Assembly: GCF_949628265.1 (NCBI RefSeq)
Contig: NC_088787.1
Span: forward strand, 11,584,501-11,648,500
Source: Cloeon dipterum
Taxonomy: Eukaryota > Arthropoda > Insecta > Ephemeroptera > Baetidae
Reading direction: 5' to 3'
Length of the DNA: 64,000 bases
The translations under genes were made by a program, and so were the position numbers. Positions 23,719 to 36,890 of this stretch are shown here, piece by piece. The notes under the pieces were generated by a model. It did not search any database, had not been told where the DNA came from, and saw only the letters and a list, made by a program, of their open reading frames with translations. Every line of letters begins with the position of its first letter. The stretch's first letter is position 1.

Positions 23719-25378
23719 CTATCTCCGTTATTGAATGAATGAATTTATTATTAAACGCATATATGCGTGCGACACTAATCCTATACAATCAATTCTTACA
23801 AGTCTTCGCTGCTGTTCTTAAACTAATTCTTTTTACTACACATTTCAAAATATGGTATTTTTCACACTGTTCTCCACAAAATCTACATTTACAAATCTCC
23901 TGAGGTTCATAATGGTACATCTGAGTTGCACAGAACAAATAGTGATATCCATGGCATGCAAATCGAGTAAATACATGTCTATCTTCAAAATTCGGCACCC
24001 TCCAATTCCCATTCATCATTGTTTGAGTTTCATAAAATGCATCACAAATCAAGCGTCTATTCATAATCTTTATGTTAACAAACTTCTTATAATTATCAGT
24101 TTCAGGGAGATCATATTTCATTTTAAGATCTGTAGCAAAAAGGTTTAAGTCTTTGGTCACCAGTTCATAGACGTATCGCGATCTATTGTATTTAGAGATC
24201 CCCAGCACTTTCTTTAGATATCGGGTTTTGACTCGCTCTAATGTTTCAAAATCATGAATAGTAAGATAAGGCCAAATAACTTCTATGCCATAAGAGGCAG
24301 TAGGAGAAACTTTTAGGTCAAAGAGTTTAACTGCCGTTTCAATGGAAAGTTTATGCAAGTTTTTAATACTATACGTTGCCATAAGGGCTGCCCTCGCTCG
24401 TTTCTCCACATGCCTACCAAAGGATAATCCTGATACTTGAAACATAACACCCAAATAACAAAATTCAGGGACAAAATCCACATTCACACCTTCTAATACA
24501 ATTTTTTCATTCAATGCATAACGACCTCGTCCCTTATTTCTAAATTTCATTGCCTTACATTTATCTAAGTTCAACTGAAGACTTCTAGTTTGTAAGTATT
24601 CCTTTACAGCCACACATGCAACGCACAAATCACTCAGTGTCTCACTAGTCAGCACAATATCATCCGCAAATAAAATAGCTTTAAGTCCAGGAATATGATT
24701 AATTACCTCATTAATATCATTGATTGCAAGATTAAAAAGAAAAGGAGATAAGCAACCACCCTGACGTACTCCATTGGACTGCACAATTATTTCTGACTCA
24801 GTCACACCGTCAGCAATTCTTAAAAAATTTAAATCTAAAGAATGAGCTAGATATTTGAGTTCCACTAGTGACATTTTGTTTGACTCAACGATTTTCCTGA
24901 AAATTATAATTCTATCCACCGAATCAAAAGCTTTCTTAACGTCTAAAAACAGCGCAAACAATGGCTTTTTCCTATCATGCACTGTGACATTAATTTCTTC
25001 AATGAGCTGCGTAACTGCTTGCATTGTGGACTTCCCTTTAACAAATCCAAATTGATTTGCCGGAATAATATCAATGAAAATTGAGTATAATCTATTATGC
25101 ATGATTTTATCAATTAAATTATACAATGTATGGTTCAAACTAATTCCTCGATACGAATTTAAATCCTCAGAATTGCCTTTTCCTTTGTACAAGATTTTCA
25201 ACGTTGAAAAACGCCAAGAATTAGGAAATGTACTATTCGTAACACACAAATTGATAAAAGAAGTAAGCTCAGGGAGTAAAAATTTTGCTAAGATTTTAAG
25301 ATTATCATTATCACTATCTCCGTTATTTATTTTCCTTTTAACATCCTCTGGAATTAGGTGGTAATAACAAGGCAGCAA
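23719..25378 (-). mobile_element. 5'-truncated LINE (non-LTR) retrotransposon
   Basis: On the minus strand the reverse-transcriptase frame is followed by a short 3' UTR ending in a tail of AATAAA-TTCATTCATTC. There is no endonuclease frame upstream, so the copy is 5' truncated as usual for LINEs. A 14-bp direct repeat, CTATCTCCGTTATT, abuts the tail at 23719-23732 and recurs at 25314-25327. If it is the target duplication, the true 5' end is 25313. Confidence 0.85.
23789..25378 (-). CDS. LINE reverse transcriptase (partial pol), open
   Basis: An uninterrupted 529-codon frame, unusual for a genomic LINE relic and a sign of recent insertion. RT motifs seen: KGKGNSEDLNSYRGISL (about residues 65-81), motif A ALFLDVKKAFDSVD (142-155), motif B GVRQGGCLSPFLFN (203-216), motif C with the catalytic pair FADD (237-240). 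After the thumb a Cys/His knuckle near the C-terminus (CKCRFCGEQC...YHILKC) matches the zinc knuckle that many jockey/CR1-like LINEs carry. The frame lacks the N-terminal apurinic-type endonuclease. The first about 20 codons might be flanking sequence. Clade not assigned. Confidence 0.93.
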   Translation of the reverse strand: MLPCYYHLIPEDVKRKINNGDSDNDNLKILAKFLLPELTSFINLCVTNSTFPNSWRFSTLKILYKGKGNSEDLNSYRGISLNHTLYNLIDKIMHNRLYSIFIDIIPANQFGFVKGKSTMQAVTQLIEEINVTVHDRKKPLFALFLDVKKAFDSVDRIIIFRKIVESNKMSLVELKYLAHSLDLNFLRIADGVTESEIIVQSNGVRQGGCLSPFLFNLAINDINEVINHIPGLKAILFADDIVLTSETLSDLCVACVAVKEYLQTRSLQLNLDKCKAMKFRNKGRGRYALNEKIVLEGVNVDFVPEFCYLGVMFQVSGLSFGRHVEKRARAALMATYSIKNLHKLSIETAVKLFDLKVSPTASYGIEVIWPYLTIHDFETLERVKTRYLKKVLGISKYNRSRYVYELVTKDLNLFATDLKMKYDLPETDNYKKFVNIKIMNRRLICDAFYETQTMMNGNWRVPNFEDRHVFTRFACHGYHYLFCATQMYHYEPQEICKCRFCGEQCEKYHILKCVVKRISLRTAAKTCKN

Positions 25379-25399
25379 ATAACCACCGCGATTTAATCA

Positions 25400-26050
25400 A
25401 GAGGCGAGAGATAAATATGATGCCTGCGTGCTAAATGAAAGCAACGGCGGGAAAATGAGTGAGAATTTTCTCTCCCTATTACAGGTATCGCCGGCAATTA
25501 GCAGCCTAGCAACGTACTATATACAGAGCAAATCCACGGGGAAACAAGCAGAGCAAAAAATGAGAGCTCCACGTCCGTGTCATTTACGCGGAATCCAGTA
25601 TGGCACTAATCCGGCTGGCTTATCCCCGACAAACACTCGGCTGATGGGAAATCGACTGACTGAGAGCGGGTAAATAAAAGCGGCGGCGGCCGCACACATA
25701 AATTTCCATCTCGTCTATCTACAATTACTATTATCACTCGAGTGTGGCGAGCAGGCCTCGAGATTTTAATTAAAGAGCACGCGCTTTTGAAGCAGCCTCG
25801 CCGCGATTTTCATTTCGCGCGCAGCGCCAATATTCGCCCTGGCATCGATTTCCACTTTGCAGGCCCGAGTGCATTTTGATTGCCTGCGCCTCAGATAAAT
25901 TCAGCCTTTTCGCTCGCGTGAAAAATATTCAATATTATATCATCAGCGTTAAACTCGATCTCGCGGCACGCCACGCAAATTTCCATCCAGCCGACTAAAT
26001 ATCAACGAGCGGTTTTTTCGTGCCGCAAATTTAACAGACTTTCGGTCCTA
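25400..26050. other. GC-rich island
   Basis: CpG-containing block with AAAGCGGCGGCGGCCGC at about 25677-25693 and several AT-core homeodomain-like sites (TTAATTAAA near 25767). No protein is recognised. Candidate enhancer. Confidence 0.35.
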
Positions 26051-26340
26051 CCTGATAAAATGCGTGTGTTCACCATGGATTTGATTTACTCTTTTATATA
26101 ATACCAGCTCCAAAGTGATGAGTGATCGTGCCACGTTTTAAATTAACGTAATAAACATTATTGTAGTAATGTACCTACATCTCTTTTGCAATACTGAAAA
26201 TGCAAAATATAGAAAAGACAAAAATCACATTATTTAACAGAAAAAAAACAAATTCGCCGGAAAAAAGTTATGAATTTTAGAAATATTTACATTTAATTTT
26301 GGGTGTCTGTAACTTGTTAAAAATGAATTTGTCCGAAACG

Positions 26341-26478
26341 CAGTCGAATTTCGCTGGTCATTTTAAAACTACACAGTCGAATTTCGCTGCGGGGTTTCCT
26401 AGTGACCACTCACAGTCGAATTCGAGTGTGGGGTTTCCTAGTGACCTCTCACATTCTGTGAGGTTTCCTATTCGACCC
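26341..26478 (+). repeat. 39-bp tandem repeat, about 3.5 copies
   Basis: Units start CAGTCGAATT and contain GGGGTTTCCTAGTGACC: 26374-26412, 26413-26451, a shorter first unit from 26341 and a decayed last unit from 26452. As 39 is a multiple of three, a frame through it is also repetitive, but I see no gene. Confidence 0.8.
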
Positions 26479-27499
26479 ACTTAAAAAATAGCATTTGATT
26501 GCTTTGGATGTTTTTTATTAATTTTTGCGCTTAATTTAAAAAAATTATTTTGTTCAGTATTGAAAGAAGGGACGGGGTGGCAATTTAGAAATAGTTTTGG
26601 ATAATTTAAAACATTTTTAAGCCTTAAGGAAGATCCTAATTTTTTATCGGAATTGTAGCAATGGTGTTGAAAGGGGATGGGGGTAATCACCCCCTAGATA
26701 CTTAAGCTGGTTAGTGAAGGTTCAGACGAGTCTAACGGTGGTTTGTTTTTGTAATTCTGATGGTTAGAACTCAAGATTTAGAGTTGCAAAGAACCCGAAA
26801 AATAAAAAATGTGTTTTTTTAAATTTGGAAGAGGAATTTTTCAATACCAAAAATAACATAACGCTGAAATTTTTAGTCTGGGTGTATATGTGTACCCTCT
26901 AATTTAGTTAATCGAATGTCGGCGGGCGGCCAGTCCCGCGGCCGGTCTTGGGCCGCGGCCCACCGGGGCATTACCCGATTCGCCCGATGGGCTATCCGGG
27001 CCTGGCCTCAACCTGAAAAGCCAGAGAAGTTGCACAAAAATTGCAGGATTAGACATTAGTCGACCGGGCTATTTGATCCAAGACCAAGCCATCACCAAAC
27101 AAACAATCAAATTTGAAATTTGGAAAATCATTGCTAGAGGATTTCTTGAAAACACAACACAGCAACACATTCAATACGTCGACTTAATGACCCATCATAA
27201 ATTGCAGCAGAAAAGGAAGTCTATTTAAAAATTGTTCTTTTAAATTTCTTTCTCCCCATATGATAAACATGAATTATATTCAATTTTCACAAGTTTTTTT
27301 TTAAAAAAAATCCTCCTTTAGCAGTTCATTTAGCTCCATCTCTGATCTCATCAGAAATTCCTGGAACCAAACAATATTTTTACATACAAACTTGCCACCG
27401 ATGCGTATCGTCGTATCGTATTTCCTCCATACGAAATATATAAAAATCATTTTCAATCCTTTCAGGGCTATGTGAGTATATATTTTAAAACTTATAATT
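26479..27499. other. Non-coding; GC patch at 26918-27010
   Basis: A patch of about 90 bp with CGCGGCCGGTC-TTGGGCCGCGG, which can pair into a hairpin, stands in otherwise AT-rich DNA. There is no coding signal. Confidence 0.35.
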
Positions 27500-28080
27500 C
27501 TCAGTGCAAGTTTCCAGGTCTTTCCAGGCTGCTCAAATCTCAATCTCGATTGATTCTAAATATGGCGGAGAGCAACCATTTTCGGCAATTATCTCGACGG
27601 GAAACGAGCGTTTTTCCCCTTCATTTTCCTTTCGCCGAAAGCAGGTAACAGAATATCCGCGGCAAAAGTGGCGAGAATCAATAAATTCGCTGCTCATCAA
27701 CAGATTTTCCCCTTCAAATTGCGGCGGCGGTGCAGCGGCGGAGAGTAAAATAAATATAAATGTACATATTCTCCAGCCCAACCACCGCCACCGCCACCGC
27801 CGCGTCGCTGATAAAAATAAATGCGCGAATGCTCGACGAGAGAGAAAAGAATAAAAAAGAAAGGAAAATAGCGCGTAAGCAGCGACGAACGCTACATGAA
27901 TTATTATTTTGCTGCTTTTTGCGATTGTTCGCTCGCGGGCAGTCAGCATTGTTGACTCCCGAGCTGGAACGGTTTTTCCCTCCCCGGCCTGTCGCGCTTG
28001 TAAATCGAGCAATTCGCACGTTAATCTCGCGTGCGATTGACCACAAATTAAATCCGGCGGTTTAATTCATCACTGGAGTG
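27500..28080. other. GC-rich island
   Basis: Contains CACCGCCACCGCCACCGCCGCG near 27782-27803 and several long shadow frames on both strands with no recognisable protein. Confidence 0.35.
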
Positions 28081-29949
28081 TAGAGGCAGGTTGGTTAATT
28101 ATCAATTTTCATTTTACACTATATGAACTGCCGGTCCAAGTGTCATCACGTTGTAATTAGCAAAATGCCGTCAGGCACGGACTGCACTTATGAAGAAATT
28201 TTTGAATAAAATATTACATGCAATATCCATATTAAAAATTGCAGAATTTACTCTCTTTGAGTTCTTGTGTAAGAATATTAAAGAAAAATTAAGCAAAAAT
28301 CTAATGAGTTGTGCAATTTCAAATTTCAAAGCGTTAAAATATTTATTTGTTTACCAATTAAGAATTGACGAGTATTTAAGAGCAAAAAATTTACCTATAT
28401 TTTATTTAAAACAATGTGACTCCAAAGTTTTCTGCTCTTTAATGATGAGATATCATCTTACGGAAAGGAACAACTCTTTTCCACCGCAAGAAATCGAGAC
28501 TCTCCATTTCAATCTTAATAGATATCCGATTTATCTCTAGAAAATTGGCAAACCCCTAAATTTATGCTCCGTCTGTTTTGATATTGCTCTTTTTTAAGGG
28601 ATAGTAGACGCAGGATACCCGATGGATATAGATCCTAGTTACTGGTCTGTATGTAAATCATATTAAACAATCAAATGAACAACAATTGGATCCAATAATC
28701 GAGGTAAGGGATTGTCGGTTCCTAGTGTCTACCTTCCTTACTCTTTGTAGGTATTGTCAACTAACAGCTAAAACGGCCAACAAGAAAAAAAATCACAATT
28801 TTATTTATTCCTCTGCATCAAATTACTTTAAAGTAAGTGAGTTTAAATATTTGTATCTTTTTTGGCGGCCTGAAACAGCAACGCGTGGTTCTCTTCCATG
28901 GTGCAGAATCCTGAAACGGGGTGCAAAATTCAGAAATTAAAAACACGGGGTGCAGAGCCGCGCCGCGAGCCAGCAGCCACCTATATTAGGCGAGCCGCCG
29001 CAGCCGCGAGATTCAGGCGGCTAAGCCGATTTAGCCAGCAGCTGACAAAAATTAAGCGGCTCAGACCTCTACTCACATTCATTTGTTTCAAAATTTCACT
29101 CTCAAGTTTCTTTTAGAAAAGGAAAATCTTAAAACCTTGAGCTAAAATTGAAAAATTTAACGATATTCTTGTAAATTTTTTCCTGAAAGATAAAAAATGT
29201 TCACTGTTTTAGAAGAGTGATGAAAATAAACCATTCAGAAATTGATTTCTAGATGGCCGTCTTTTTAATAATAAATCTCAGGTTGATCTTTTTTAATTTC
29301 CGCTCTTGCTCTCACATTTGAAATCTGATTTATAAGACGTAAAAGGTTGCGACTGTTCCCTCTTAATGTGCACATATATACGATTGGGCAAGAACGATTT
29401 CTGGGAATCAGTTAACAAGGGAAAAGTCAGCCATGCAGGGAGAGAAGGCGTAAAACAACACACAATGAAAATAAACACACACATGAGTGTTTTTGCTGTA
29501 TGTATTATGATTCAAAATTGTTTGCTTTTCAAAGAAAGCATAGCAAACAAATATGCCTCTCCAGTTCCAGTGGTTAACCAATTTATTATATTTATTTATT
29601 TTAGTCATGAAACCTCATTCGAAAGGTGAAAGTGTTGTTTTATTCAGAAAAATATAAATGGCGTTGCGTAAAGTCGCTGTATTTAGAAAACCCTTCCAAC
29701 TCAAGAGAAAACCCAATATTTACTTAGATACTTGTGGCCAATACCGTATTAAAAGCTTAAAGTTTGAACACATTTCGGAAGCTTTAAGTTTCTGATAAAG
29801 ACATATTTTAACAATTTTATGGCTTCATTCTTCAATTTGTTAAGGAAGAACACATTGAAGGGGTTGAATCCTAGAAATAATTTTTACCTTTGCCTAAAAC
29901 ATTATTTGAAAATTGGAAGAGAAGTAAACGTTTTCCAAGTTGCCGTTTA
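28081..29949. other. Non-coding; GC patch at 28930-29070
   Basis: The patch shows GCCGCGCCGCGAGCC and GCCGCCGCAGCCGCG. Just before it, GGGGTGCA recurs at 28918 and 28947. Flanks are AT-rich, with no gene seen. Confidence 0.3.
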
Positions 29950-30246
29950 AATCGGCTCCAAAGTCAAGTGGCGAGAATTTTCTCCAAATAAAAAATTACA
30001 ATTAATGTGAAAATGAGGGAAATTTACATCGTAATTCGCATACTATTGGAGAGATCGTAATATAAGAGGAATCGAAATCAAGCAAAATTCCAATAAATTG
30101 AAAAATGATGAAATTTAACTGTGACAAAAGTTCCTAATTTGACTATTGCGTATGTTGTAGAGATTTTTTATCAATCTAGCAATTAGGTTATTTGCCTATT
30201 GTAGCCAACAATTTAAATTAATTGTTGCCCTCTGTATCACTCCACT
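29950..30246 (-). mobile_element. Family-A-related MITE copy, TTAA at right end
   Basis: The right terminus reads CCAACAATTTAAATTAATTG ... CACTCCACT then TTAA (30247-30250), as in the 1-166 copy. The interior carries the shared core in reverse (AGAGGAATCGAAATCAAGC). The left boundary is uncertain. Confidence 0.6.
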
Positions 30247-30539
30247 TTAACCAGCGAAAAGAGAGCATAACTTTTTTGTGTATTTCGTGGATTATGCTTT
30301 CACATTTTTACATATCACACCGTTTAAAAATGCAAAGAAAATCTCTAAAAAGACAAGGAGATTAAACCCAACACCCAACACACATTAAAAAAGCGGTGCA
30401 GTGGAGAAAATTAAATGGTGCGTGTTTACAACACAAATTGCAGGGCAGTAGATTAATTAGAGAAAAATGAAACCTTGCAAAATGAGAATAAAACGTCAGA
30501 AAAACACACAGCAGGGCAATTAAGCGTAATCAAGAGTGC

Positions 30540-31200
30540 GGCTAATTAGCTTGCGTCGAAATGTCTACGGCGAGAACAAAAATTATTACGATCACGAGAG
30601 AGAAAGAGAGAAAGAGTTGCAGTCCGTGCCTGCCTATGGTTCGCATCCCCTTGTGCGCCGCGTGATTGCTCGCGTGCTGCGAAATTAAATATCAAAAATA
30701 GCCACGCTTGGCGAGAGATAGTAATCAGCTCGTTAGCGCTGAGTGAATTTTGATGACCTGCGGAGCCTCTCTCTCTCTTCTCTGCTCGGCACGCCATGTG
30801 TGCGACGCGCTCGCTCTCTTTTGCTCATTGTCCAAATCGCCATTCAATTTGCGGCCGCTTTGTCCGCCCGCCTTGCGGCGCAGAAAAATTCCCCCGGGGA
30901 CAATCCGATCGAGCCCACTTTGCGTAATCAGCCTAATTGGATGAGAGAAAGAGCGCAAAGCAGGGCGAAAATTCACAGCCCGCCGACTTTTGCCATTCAT
31001 TTCGAGACCCTTTTGTTTGAGTTGAGTCGAAACACGCTGGAAACACACTCGTCGCGTTGTATTATCAAAATGTCGCACGAACTCCGTCCTACTGCAGCGC
31101 TTTTGCAAGCAAAGAAACGAGCCCTCCTCCGACGGACGGGCCGCGACACTTTTCTCCGAGTGCCACTCTTAACTGCGCTTCTTAATTAAAAATTTCCTCC
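30540..31200. other. GC-rich island, one of the largest
   Basis: Dense CpG, GAGAGAAAGAGAGAAAGAG at about 30597, GCGGCCGC near 30853, and CCCCCGGGG near 30890. Overlapping frames up to 148 codons occur in several phases on both strands, which argues for composition rather than coding. Confidence 0.4.
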
Positions 31201-31388
31201 CGTCTCACTATTTTTCAGCTCGAGTTTTAATTAATTAACGGTTTTTTCACAAGCTGATGCTGACGCTGAGCTTTGCAGTGAAGAGCACGACTGATGACAA
31301 AGCAGCTTAAATGATTAATCTTTTCAAACGACATCATTTATTTTATTTATTTTTCATTTGCAGATTAAAGTAAACGTTGGTTCTCTGC

Positions 31389-31453
31389 ACCGGGGTACGG
31401 ATTCACGCGACGCGCAGATATGGCGACTGGTGGAGTACGGCGGGAAAGTTACA
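31389..31453 (-). mobile_element. hAT-type MITE (family B) terminal fragment
   Basis: ACGCGACGCGCAGATATGGC and GGTGGAGTA-GGCG match the terminal 65 bases of the elements at 42543, 50578 and 54225. The rest is missing. Confidence 0.6.
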
Positions 31454-34280
31454 AACGTAAAATGAAATCGGCTTGGGAAATTTATCATGAAAATTCCTTC
31501 AGCTTAATGAATGTTTTTGTTGGTATTTCTTTAGAAACAGTTTATTAGCCCGGTAATTGGCCAATCGACCATTAGATCACTCATCAGATTACTAATGGAA
31601 ATTAAACAAAATACGCGGGAATGAAATTACTAGGTTTGGCACACCTCTTTTTTATGCTTCTGATTAGCCTCCATTATTTCGACTTCTGACCGGCGGGAAC
31701 CAAACACAGATCGCAACCCGGACCCCGGTGATTTTCTGAGACTGCCCAAACTTTTCAAGTAATTGTAATCTCTAAAAATTGTTTCTAGTCGTTGCCTAGA
31801 GCAGGAGTGCAAACTCAGCACGCCATGATGTGCTCCAAATCTCGTTCCTGAGCGCCCTGATGGCTTTCAAAGGGTCAAATTGCACATTTTTGAAAGCTAT
31901 CGACTGACTTGGCTTTCCAACGGTGTTTAGATCTTTTAAATCGAACCAATACAGAGCCTACCGGCGTTGGTTATTTGAATTTAACTATATCGATCGCTCG
32001 AGAGCCCCCTGACCCTTTTTCAAAAACTATAAGTTTCTCCATCCTGAACATTTGTAGACATATTACACACACTAATAAAACATTTTGACCCATACTAAAA
32101 TAAAATTATTTATTTAAGATCTTTTTATCTCGCAGAGCTTGTAATGAAGACGGTCCTGTTGGAAAGAAATGATGCCCTGTCGTGCAAAATGTGTCTCGTT
32201 TGTCTGCGCCAAGTTTGCTTTTCAGCCATTTAAAAACGCACCGGCAATTGTGTATACCGAGAAAGTGTGCTGAATCGCCGAAATTCGCTGCCTCTGCTGT
32301 GCGTGCGTGCGTTAATTAGAAAACCGTGCGCGCCGAGCGGGCTCTCTCGTCAGCAGCCTTCTGATTTATTCAGGCGACTATATATTCCGCCGAGAGAAAA
32401 ATGCGCGGTGCATTTCCTTCTCCCAAGCGACGATGGTGGTAACGGTGGTGAAAATCGGCTGTCAATGAATCGACTGTTCCAGAGTTGATGAATTTTCGAT
32501 TTGAAAACGCGAGAACGGCTGCACCAACAGCGTCTTTTCACTCCATAGTCACAAAACGCGTTTCTCTGTAGTTTTCACAGGATGAAAATAAATCATTCAT
32601 CACATTAGAATATAACCATCTCATTGCCGTTTCCGGTTTTTAAGATAGCTTGGGTGTTAATTTTTAATTATGATAAAAAAAGAAAGAATTGATTGCTTAA
32701 AATTGATAACAAATTATTCTCGCGTCGTGTTTCTTCAAAATAAAAAAATCACACGTACTAAATTACCACATAATATTATTTTTAATTTTATTTTTTCCTT
32801 TACTACTTACTAAATCTAAAAAATGCTACTGTAGTCGATCCGATTAAAAGTTTTCCTTCAAGCTCAACTTCCGTGAGCAATGAAAAATTATTAAATTAAA
32901 ATTGATTTCTTTCGCTAAAATTTTTTACTGTGTACCTTTTGAATCTCTTTAAAATTTTCTGTTGTGTGTGTATTGTAGGCCTTCCTGTACGATAATATAA
33001 TAAAAATCTCAATATACGCACTGTGGCACAGAAAGGATGATGAATTTAAACGACAATAGAGTTTGGAGAGCTTGTCGAGCGAAAAGCAGTTTTATTATGA
33101 AATGATCTCTTTTATCGACGCGCCAGTGAAATATTGTTTGGCTTCCTTTTTCCTCTTTTTATTTCTCTCCGTCAAGAAGAGATGGTTTTATGGTGCACGC
33201 AACGTCGAGTCAACACAATTCCCCTTCCGTCAACACGTCGTTACATCTTTTCACTATTTTGGCGCTTTCAAGCACATTTTACTTCAACATTTTTCATTGA
33301 AATGTTTAAAAAATTAATTTATGATGGGGCTGCTCGTTTAGTTTTTAAACTATTTTTGTTCGCGTTACAAAGCAATGGACTTCAAATGAGTATGAAAAAT
33401 AATATTAAACAGTTTAAGACCAAGAGTCGAGATCAAAACTAACATTTTTGGCCTTTACTCCTTACCCCTTTTTTTCTCATTTTGCTTGAATATTTGTTTA
33501 ACTATTTTCTCTAATAAAGATCAAATCTCGTTGCAAATGATGAGTTAATTGTAACTTTTAACTTTATGTATGCGATTTTGAACTGAACTCTAAATATTTA
33601 AGCTATATTTTTGTGTTACAAAAAATTAAAGGTTAAAAAATATTGGTTGGTTTGGTAAAAACGTTTGTTTCTTAGTTTGGTAAAAGTTGAAAAATAATAA
33701 TCATTTAAAAAATATTGTTTAATCCAAAAAATGAATTAAATATTTTTTTAAATTACAATAAAATTTAAATTTAAATATTATTTTGTTTCTTTAGGGTCTC
33801 AGAATATTTACTGTTTCTGCATGAGTTTACTATTTATATGAACTCTTTAAAAAAAACAATCTAAATTTAGATCTCTGAGTTTTAACTTTAAAAATTGCAA
33901 GTGCTAGTGACGGGCATAAGTCGAATACTTATAAAAGGTGAGTTTAAACTGTCTACAACTAACCAAATTTTGCAGTTAATTGTTGTAAAAATTGTTGCCT
34001 ATTTGATTATAATGAACCGACTATATAATAATAATACTAATATAATAATTAATTATTTTCGGCTATTCTAAAACAAATACATACACTACCATCAACACCC
34101 ATTTTTTTGGATATGCAATTTTCTCATGGTTGCATTGCTGCAAATTTAATTAAATTTATACAATCATACTAAATTTTGCATTTGAAACGCATAAATTTCA
34201 ACAGTTACGAATTCCCATCCTAATTAAATCTGCAGCCATATGCATAATGATTATTTTATGTTTATTCTTCATGAAACTAG
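31454..34280. other. Non-coding; modest island at 32150-32560
   Basis: The island holds GTGCGTGCGTGC (about 32299) and GCGCGCCGAGCGGGC. The stretch 32560-34280 is extremely AT-rich, with no features seen. Confidence 0.35.
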
Positions 34281-35020
34281 AGAATTTCCAGTCCCTGAGA
34301 CCCAAAATAACGGTAACTCGTCAGCTTAGAAGAGCTAATTTCGTCTTCTCGGCCAGGGGATTGTGACCCTGACCTTGGTAACGGAAGGAGCAAGGCAGTG
34401 TTGTCTATACATGCCAGCCGGGCTTAGCAAAAAGACAACCACCCGCACTGTGTGTGTGTGTGTTTGCATCAGCTTTGGCCCCGTGGACGCAACAGGCTCA
34501 ATAAAATGCAAATCAGCGGCGCGGCAGAGGCGAGGAGGCAGGTAGGTTGGCTTTATATGCCAGCCAGCCAGCCAGTCGGCGTCGGCAGGCAGCCCGAATC
34601 AAAGCTCTCTTTCGCTGCGGCTGCGGCTGGCTCGGCTCCGAACTGACCAAGACCGAAATGTATCGATGAAAAGGGACGAGGGTGGAATAAAAAGGGAATG
34701 AGCGCTGAGTGGAAGTGCTCTTTTGCCAAATTTTCGACCTAGCTGCATCCGCCGCGTGTCCTTTGTAGTGCCTCAAAGAGAATGCTTTGCTCCTTTTGAT
34801 CGCGCGCAATCAGTTCTCTGCTCTCGTTATGTATATATGTATGTGCACTCCAGCTTTGAAAACAGCCCGGATTGGATGCGTGTGTGCTGCTTATTTGCAA
34901 CGATACACCAGAATTGAAGCCACCAGTGCGGAGAGAAAAGGCAAAATTGTTCAAAATGCGAGAAATAAACTTGATGCGGAGAAAACCTTGAGTGGGAAAG
35001 GAGTGCTTCTTCCTTAGCCA
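34281..35020. other. GC-rich island
   Basis: Includes a short TG microsatellite (34449-34463) and GCCAGCCAGCCAGCCAG (34560-34576). No protein recognised. Confidence 0.4.
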
Positions 35021-36120
35021 ATGTTCTGCGGTACGTGAAGTAAAGGTAGACGACACAAAATGTCTGCTGCAATAATAAAACTAATTTAAATTTCTATCTT
35101 CGATTATTTATCCTGATCCAAACAACGCACATTTATTTGTTCCAATTTTAAAACAGACATATGCAGGGAATTTCGGTCTAAATAATCTAGAATTTTGCAT
35201 CCAAAGTAAAAGCGTTGTTGCCGGAGCTTAAAACCAAAATATTAAAAAAGCAGAACCTATTTTTCACCTTTAACTGCATGGGTGTCGATTTTATTGGTTT
35301 AAATGAATGGGAAATAAAGGAAAATCAAACAAGTAACCCAAAAATCACTTTTAAATGTACACACCCTTATCTTTTCCATACCTACGCAGTGATGATGCCA
35401 CAAAATGTACTGGTCGCTCTCTTTATCCTGCACTTGTTTGCTAACACGGAGACCGATAGCTAAAATTCTAACGGAACACTGATTTTCATAATTCCACATT
35501 TAATTTGCCAGTATTTTGCTGCAAGTCCGAAACAGAACGTAAGAAAGATTTACTTAAAAACTAGAGTTTTGGACTAAAAATTAGTAGAGCCAGATAGATA
35601 ACAGCGCAAACCCCCAAATATGGCACAAAAGGCCAGAAATTTGTAGATACATTTTTTGTGTCATGCAGCTGGAATTTACACCACAAATCTATTCTTTTTT
35701 TAATATAATCTTTTTAAACCAAGGTCAGATCATAAAGGATATATTTCGCTCCCATTTGGATATCAAAAAAGTCAAAAACCTCTCCAAGAGGCAGATCAGA
35801 CACTTCCACCAGGAGTCAGAATTTTGGAAATTCGGAGCAAATCGTACAAATTTTAATTTTCAGCCATTTTAGCACAAGCATCTCGATGTTTTAAAGCCAG
35901 AATTAAATTTTGTCTCAAACAGTCAAAGATTTAGACTTAAAAGTTAAATTTCGGTATATTTTTTTCATCAAAATTCAAGAAATATAAGCCAAAAAGATCA
36001 AAATTTTACTTGGTTATTTCACTCGACGCTGAAAAAAGGAAATAGTGGTTGAATCCAAACAGCAATTTCCCTAAAAATACTGAGAAATAAAACATTTCAA
36101 ATAACCAAAACTCAAGGTTC
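35021..36120. other. AT-rich, no gene
   Basis: Small frames only; no splice-framed coding pattern and no shared repeats. Confidence 0.35.
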
Positions 36121-36890
36121 GCTTCCAAACACAGAGCTGCTCATGTTCATATTCACGGAGATGAAAATGGAAAAGCCGCGGCATTTAGTTCAAAGCCAGC
36201 GTGCCGTGTGTGGCTCATTCGGAGAGAACGGCGGCGTTTTATCTCGTCCTTTTTCACAATGGGCACAATAACGAGTGCATATGTACTTGCACACCACAAC
36301 TCGGATTAGCCCGGCAATTATGGAAATCCAGGCTGCTGCTCTTTTGCAATGGCGGCGGAAAGCAACAACTCTCTGCAGACTCTCTCTGACGAATAATCCA
36401 ATTAGCTTGTGCACGTCGGCAGCAAAAAGGCCCGAGAGTGAGTGTGTGTTCGCCGCGGATTAACTCCATCAGACGCCGAAATTGCATTGCAGAGTGCACG
36501 CCGCTTGATTCCACTATCCCTTTGACGTGTCGAGCTGACATGAGAGCGCAGATTTATTCGCGTGCTGCACCTATCAGATTCCACATACATCAGACCCGAA
36601 AGCTTTGCCTGTGGAAATAAACGCGATTCAACTGCGAGAGCTTTTGTGAAACGACCTCTTCATAAACGGATTTGTTGTTCGTTTGCGCGGCAGATATGCA
36701 TGCAGGACACGCGCGAAATGGTCCTGATAGAACCGACAGTAAAATGCAAGATTATTTACAAATGTTCTTGTTGCACCCCAAACGCGAGAGACTACAACAA
36801 ACGCTTCAAACACAAATTCACCAGTTGTAGAAACCTTCAAAGTTCGCCAACAGATGGCGCCACCGTATAATTTTGTAATAATTTAATTTT
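36121..36890. other. GC-rich island
   Basis: Several short frames overlap in both directions. CAGATGGCGCCACC at about 36851 is an insulator-like motif by eye (Drosophila CTCF core resemblance). Confidence 0.35.

Noticed and set aside
26918-27010. GC-rich hairpin patch considered as an RNA gene
   Set aside because: It can pair, but there is no tRNA, snRNA or box motif and no flanking promoter signals.
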